Shown one piece after another: positions 59,148-64,000 of a DNA stretch of 64,000 nt; position 1 is the first letter of the stretch, and each line of letters opens with the position of its first letter. Position numbers and translations under genes: made by a program. Source of the DNA: Crambe crambe (Eukaryota; Porifera; Demospongiae; Poecilosclerida; Crambeidae); the NCBI GenBank assembly GCA_963924555.1, contig OZ004584.1, positions 3,409,001 to 3,473,000 of the forward strand. Direction: 5' to 3'. A model generated the notes under the pieces. That model had not been told where the DNA came from. It saw nothing but the letters and a program-made list of their open reading frames with translations, and made no database searches.

Positions 59148-60713
59148 CCTTATAGTGTCACTGTTGATCATGTCTGGTTCTGTAGTCCCTGATCATGCTT
59201 TTCCAGATGAAGTGTTTTTTAAAGTGTAAAGTGGAAGTGGTGGTAGCTATGAAGAAAAAATGTATTAAGGTATGGGTAGAAGTTTCTTTTTGAGGTGAAA
59301 CCCTGCAGAGTTACAGCAAAAAATAGAACCTGTGCATTCCTACTTAGAGAGTACTACCATACTCAAATATCAACACTTCCTTAATTAAGTGTAAGTATGG
59401 CTTATGGATACACTATAAAACTGACTCCCAGCTACAGCTGCTCATGAAGCCAGGCCAGACCATGCCCTCCATGGCAGACCACACCCCGCTAATCCATGCC
59501 CCCAAGCAAGCCAGCAATATCCTGTTGTATCATGTCACCTTGATTTTTGGTCAAATTTTTTTATTGTAAAAATACATCAAAGATAGCTAGCTGTGAAGTT
59601 ATAAGCGCTGGCGATGGCTATAAGAGGCAAAATAAGCCTCCAAAGCTAGTTGGTCAAGGTAGGCTAACCTGACTCCAGTTTGTTTTTTTCTTTGTGGGCT
59701 GTGTTATATACTTGTTTTCTCAATGTCTAAAGTAGAGAAAGCAGCAAGACTTCTCACCAGGTAAGCTAGGGGTGGGGTTGACTCAGTGGGTGCATTAAAG
59801 CCACTCCCTAGCAACATGTCAACAAATTTCACGTAAAGGGCTCTAAAATGTGACCCATTTTGGGAAAGCCCATCATAACACACACACCCCTGTCATATTT
59901 TACTTCTCACCTGCAGGATCCCTGACACCTATAGAACAAGCCCTCCAAGTTTGAAGTCAATCAGAGGATTCCTCTTTAAACAATAAACAAACGTTCACAC
60001 TTTAAATGTCCACCACTCAAATTTTGACATACTATACTTTTGAGGATGTTGCAACAAGGGCATGTGCAAATATCTGGGCGAAAATATTTGCTGATGTAGC
60101 TTCCAACTGTGAAGACCCTTTACCATATGTAGTAATATCAAAGATGCCCATTACTCAAATTTTGAGGAACTGTTGACAATGTCAAAAATAACTGGTCATA
60201 TATTCCAAGGGATCATAGCTCCAAGGGATTTTGACTATAGAAGCTAATTATTATATAATTATTTGGTGTGCAGCATTTTCACTAAATTGGAAGGGGTGAT
60301 TTATACCCTGAAAACCTTCATGACTTACATGCATGTCAAGTAATCATTTTTACTCTTTCCTCCAGGCTACCAGATTGGATGCAGATCAGTTTCAAAGTAT
60401 GTCCATAAGTTAATTCATTGTTTCACAGGCCTGAACCATGCACAATAAAAGTTTTAAAAAGCTCCCCATTTCTCAAATTCCCTCAAAAATTTAGACAAGG
60501 AGTGTCCATGAAACAATAAATTTACACTAACTGCAAAAAAGTAGTCATTTCTGCTCTCTATTTTTTTTATAGAAGGCTGTATTGAAAGTGGAGGGAGAAA
60601 AAAATTGAGTGTATTTAAATGACATGGCTCTTTAGATAATTATACCAATACTTGTCCTTCATAAATATAACTAAAATGCTGGTATAAATGTTGACATGAT
60701 TATATCTTTCTAG
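59148..60713. other. Non-coding interval
   Basis: No gene-like frame. Repeated phrases (CCCATTACTCAAATTTTGA- and CCACTCAAATTTTGAC-like, about 60010 and 60145) hint at weak internal duplication of about 140 bases. Confidence 0.45.
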
Positions 60714-62310
60714 AATATTCTATTTCTTGGATATTTCAAATCCCATAAGGTATGAGACACTCCAAGATATCAGAGAACTGGAAGTATTCCAATTATGTGA
60801 ACTCCCTACTTTCTTGGCTCCAAAGTTTAAAGAAAGCAGTAACGAAGAATTAAATAATGGCTATTATGAAGTTCTAAAGAAATTCCGAAATGGTAATGTG
60901 GTGTATGCTTACAACTTTGTAAAAACTACAGCAGCAAGTGATGCAACAAGTAGGACCCTTGAACTATTAAGTGTATATGGTCCTCGAAGAGTGACTGAAA
61001 CTGACATAATTCCAGCACTCCCACATGCGGCTACTTATCATCCTTTTACAATTTCTAAAGAAGGAATTGGGGAAATGCAGCATCAATTGGCACTTGAGAG
61101 ACATGTGGCTACTACTGTTCTAAGGGAGTTAAAAAGAACAACATCAATTATTACTCCTGACATTGAACAAGAGGTACTGTCTTCTGTACTTGGCGATGTA
61201 GCTAGTGGGCCAGACATAAATGTTGATGTTATGTTTATATCCTTCCATGAAAGTACTTGCCACAAGCAATTCTTTGCATTCGCACGCTTATACTATCCAA
61301 AGCTGGATGTTCAGTCAGAGGATATATGTAGTGGAAAATTTCATTTTTCCCGGTTTAGTTTATCACAGGAGGATACTGCTATGTTTGATTTATGCATGCA
61401 TTTTGAAAGATAGCTATACAGTTGGTTATAATATGATGAATGCCCCCCCCCCCCCCCAAAAAAAAAAAAAAATGTGTATTAGTATCCCTTCTAAAATCCT
61501 AACTTAACTGCTCATCCACCTATATTACTGCAGGATCAGACATTTTGGGCCACCACCCAAGCTCTAGGTATGTTTGCTTCATCATCTGAAGCCTCGGCTG
61601 TGTTAGTAAAGGAAGTTGATGCATCGTCTTGTGAAGGCGAATCTGATGCTAAAACAGCTGATTTGCCAGAAAGTAAATATCAATTACTTGCCAAGATGTC
61701 CAAGACAGCAGCTACTGTGGCAGTGAACACAATTGATAATCATCAACTTTTCAAGAACATCATGTTGAAAGGAACACTAAGTCATCAAAAACTTTTAATA
61801 ATGTTTCTATTGCTAACCAAAAGGACATCTCTATAGCTATTTCGAGTTGGTCCAACAAGTTTGAGAGTTTGTTTCATTAAGCATTCCACAGTGAAGCCTT
61901 GTAGTTTAAACATCACCTGATAAGGCAGACAATATATCTCCGTGTGCATTCTCCCACCTACAAAAAAAAACAAAAAAACAACCATACAATTATACACAAC
62001 AGAGACACTACACTACACACACCTGGCCTTTCTGATCTTTGTGGATAGTTGTTGGAGGTTGCTGGCAGTGGGTCCAGGGACTGGTTGCATGGAGGTTTCT
62101 CTGTCTCTTTCCTCTACAACTTCACCAGATGCAAAAAAAATAAGTGTAATAGGCCTGCTTATGGACTACGACAGTGGACATGTGGTGAAAGTCTTGAAGA
62201 CTGTATCTGATTACACCAGAGGAACTACACAGATCCTAGAAGCAGACAGTAATGAACACATTGATAAAATGTTGGCACGAATAAATGCACTATTTACATG
62301 CACAAAGTAG
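60714..62310 (+). CDS. Unrecognised protein, several exons (structure incomplete)
   Basis: The first visible exon follows an acceptor (TTTCTAG) at 60713 and stays open to about 61410, encoding about 230 residues with IRYETLQDIRELEVFQLCEL and DIEQEVLSSVLGDVASGP. A second exon starts at 61534 (CTGCAG acceptor) with FWATTQALGMFASSSEAS and is open to 61836. A last open stretch to 62310 encodes ISVIGLLMDYDSGHVVKVLK and ends TCTK. Codon use and long open frames support a real gene, but no domain is recognised and the joins between these pieces and the start exon are not settled. It may be a repeat-borne gene. Confidence 0.5.
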
Positions 62311-62865
62311 AGTCATTCAGTGCAGGAGAGCATAAGCTTCCCGAAACAGCACTCTTAATAAAATTGGTATAACTCAAAAATATTAGTCTTTCATATTTTG
62401 GGTATGGGTAGAGTAGAGCTTTGGCTATCTGGGGCCACGCCCACTTCCTCATACCTTTAACCACATTCGCGAAAATTAAATTTCGGGAGTCTGTGCAGCA
62501 ACATCGGCAGCAAATTCAACAAGTTCAGGTGAAGATAGTATTGAGGAATTTCCTTTTTAAAATCAATAATTATGATTGATCTATAAGCTTAGTAAAATCT
62601 TACATACCACAAATGCTATTGAAAATATTCTGAAATAGCTACCTATGAAACATCTCTGCCAATGGATCTGCTGTCAAACTTGCAATGGAATTCTTAGCCG
62701 CTTTCATTTTTATATCGGAAGTAAAATGACGCTGCCTGGCTAGGCCAGGCGCTAGCTAGCTAGCCAATAATGCACACTATGCTGCCGACCATTACCTACT
62801 CCATCTACTACAACAGCTGGTAACAAGTATGGATTAGCTAGCTGCTACTGTCTTACCTGCATGAT

Positions 62866-63020
62866 ATTGATCCCATTTCCATCCTACATATACAAAGGGT
62901 AGCTTCAGATTATAGTAATGTACGTATATGTAGGTATTGTTCTTGTTTCCTTACTTTTTTGAGCAGTGGTCATCCCTAGCTACATCTTTTTTCATTTCAC
63001 GAAATGCTTTTTCCCTTATT
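62866..63020. repeat. Unclassified repeat, partial copy 3
   Basis: Matches the head of the repeats at 9568 and 12000: ATTGATCCCAT, GTAGCTTCAGATTATAGT, CTTGTTTCCTTACTTTTTTG, AGCAGTGGTCATCCCTA. The rest of the element is absent. Confidence 0.75.
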
Positions 63021-64000
63021 ATATTATTGATTCTTAGTGTGTTTACTAAGATACTATAGTTATTGTGAAGATTTTAGTTGAGTAACTGAAAACTATTACG
63101 AAGACATGACAATCTCATGATCATAACACTACACTAAATGGGGCGAATGACAAATCAACTATATCATATACTGATAAAGAAAATGAATGATGTTTTTTCG
63201 TAGGAGAATTTCCCTGTCAAGATTTGAGACGGGGAAGAAAATGTAGTTCTAGATTCCGAATCGGATGGAAAAAATCTGCATCTGTCATATTGCAGCTATT
63301 GTTGAATTAGCTTAGATAGCACATGGCATATGAGTGGAGCTATAGCTATAATAATTTTAAATGCTCACCTTATACTAGTTTTATCCTTAGTTTTGATAGT
63401 AGTTTGGTACAAAGTTTCTTTAGTTGTAGTACATTCATAGATAATTTGATTTAGCTAGCTATATACTAGAAGTGATGTACTAAGCTTAATAGTATTAATT
63501 TTTTGTTCATGTGAAAGTAGCATTTTTTTTAACCCTGTCACACCATATGGTGGTTAATTAACACTTGTATTTTGTTAATGTTAATTGACTGTTAATTAGG
63601 TGAACATCCATATAAGGGCATCCTGTAATCAGTAGGGAGATATAGATAGGGGATTCACCCAATCCGAAGTTCAGTCATGTGACAATTGAACTTCGACCTC
63701 TAGCTAGGACTAATACTTTTCACACTTAATATAGCAGCCTCTACAAACACTGTTGGAGTTTCTAGCTCTTCAAGATTTTTGGATTCAGCACCATTGATAC
63801 AGCCCCTAACTAGATTCACCAAAAAAATGAGGCTGCCCACAAAATCAAGGGTGCTGAATCTTTGCAGAGGCTGCTAGCTATGTAAAAAAGTAATTAGCTG
63901 TCAGAGTTCAAATGTGTCTAATCACTTCTAGTCTGCATTGTTCTTGTCAATATACTTTCACTTCAAGGAGTGCTAAAACAGAGAGTACCACAACACAGGC
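63021..64000. other. Non-coding end of window
   Basis: AT-rich with no gene. A 15-base inverted pair, TAGCAGCCTCTACAA (about 63731) against TTGCAGAGGCTGCTA (about 63863), brackets 150 bases and could be a tiny MITE or a structured element. Confidence 0.45.

Overview
The window looks like nuclear DNA of a sponge (Porifera), closest in style to Amphimedon queenslandica. This is an inference from several things. There are metazoan host genes with short GT-AG introns (USP40, two TSSK-type kinases, a PEAK-family pseudokinase). The sequence is AT-rich with many microsatellites. It also carries many DNA transposons and MITEs of kinds common in sponge and cnidarian genomes. There are no bacterial operons, rRNA genes or CRISPR arrays.

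Layout. 1-9.5 kb is dominated by a broken Helitron (coding about 2139-9190) with a 1,040-bp foldback TTAA element inside it. 9.5-12.9 kb holds two copies of an unclassified repeat and a trace of a pogo-like protein. 13.1-25.9 kb is a compact host cluster: a 17-exon USP40-like deubiquitinase (minus, 20758 to 13101), a single-exon TSSK-like kinase (minus, 22705 to 21101) and, head to head with it, a five-exon TSSK-like kinase (plus, 22970-25916). Young MITEs with perfect 9-bp target duplications sit in introns of USP40 and of the second kinase. An ankyrin-repeat exon (26477-27014) ends in a clean splice donor. It is followed by almost 15 kb without a recognisable host gene and then by a PEAK-like pseudokinase (41817-44704), whose first visible exon opens with an acceptor in the matching phase.

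The most striking object is at 35491-39314. It is an apparently intact TTAA-flanked transposon of Kolobok type whose 10-exon gene (862 codons, every phase consistent) joins a DDE transposase to a complete DEDDh 3'-5' exonuclease. Small relatives of it lie at 51734-52280 and about 58255-58566. A second apparently intact element is a Tc1/mariner-like transposon at 53396-55709 with TA duplications and long inverted ends. It carries two convergent genes: a DD34E transposase and a 325-residue partner protein with a SHOCT-like tail. It has landed inside an older decayed gene (minus, about 57180-52790) of the HEEADTR/FHAFTGCDTTS family, which is of unknown function.

44.7-59.2 kb is otherwise a transposon graveyard: a pogo-type MITE keeping an HTH coding fragment, a fossil tyrosine-recombinase retroelement (Ngaro/DIRS-like) with nested MITEs in it, and a MITE carrying a RecQ-like helicase fragment. 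A second copy of that MITE is in the USP40 gene. 60.7-62.3 kb holds an unrecognised probable gene. The rest is non-coding with repeats.
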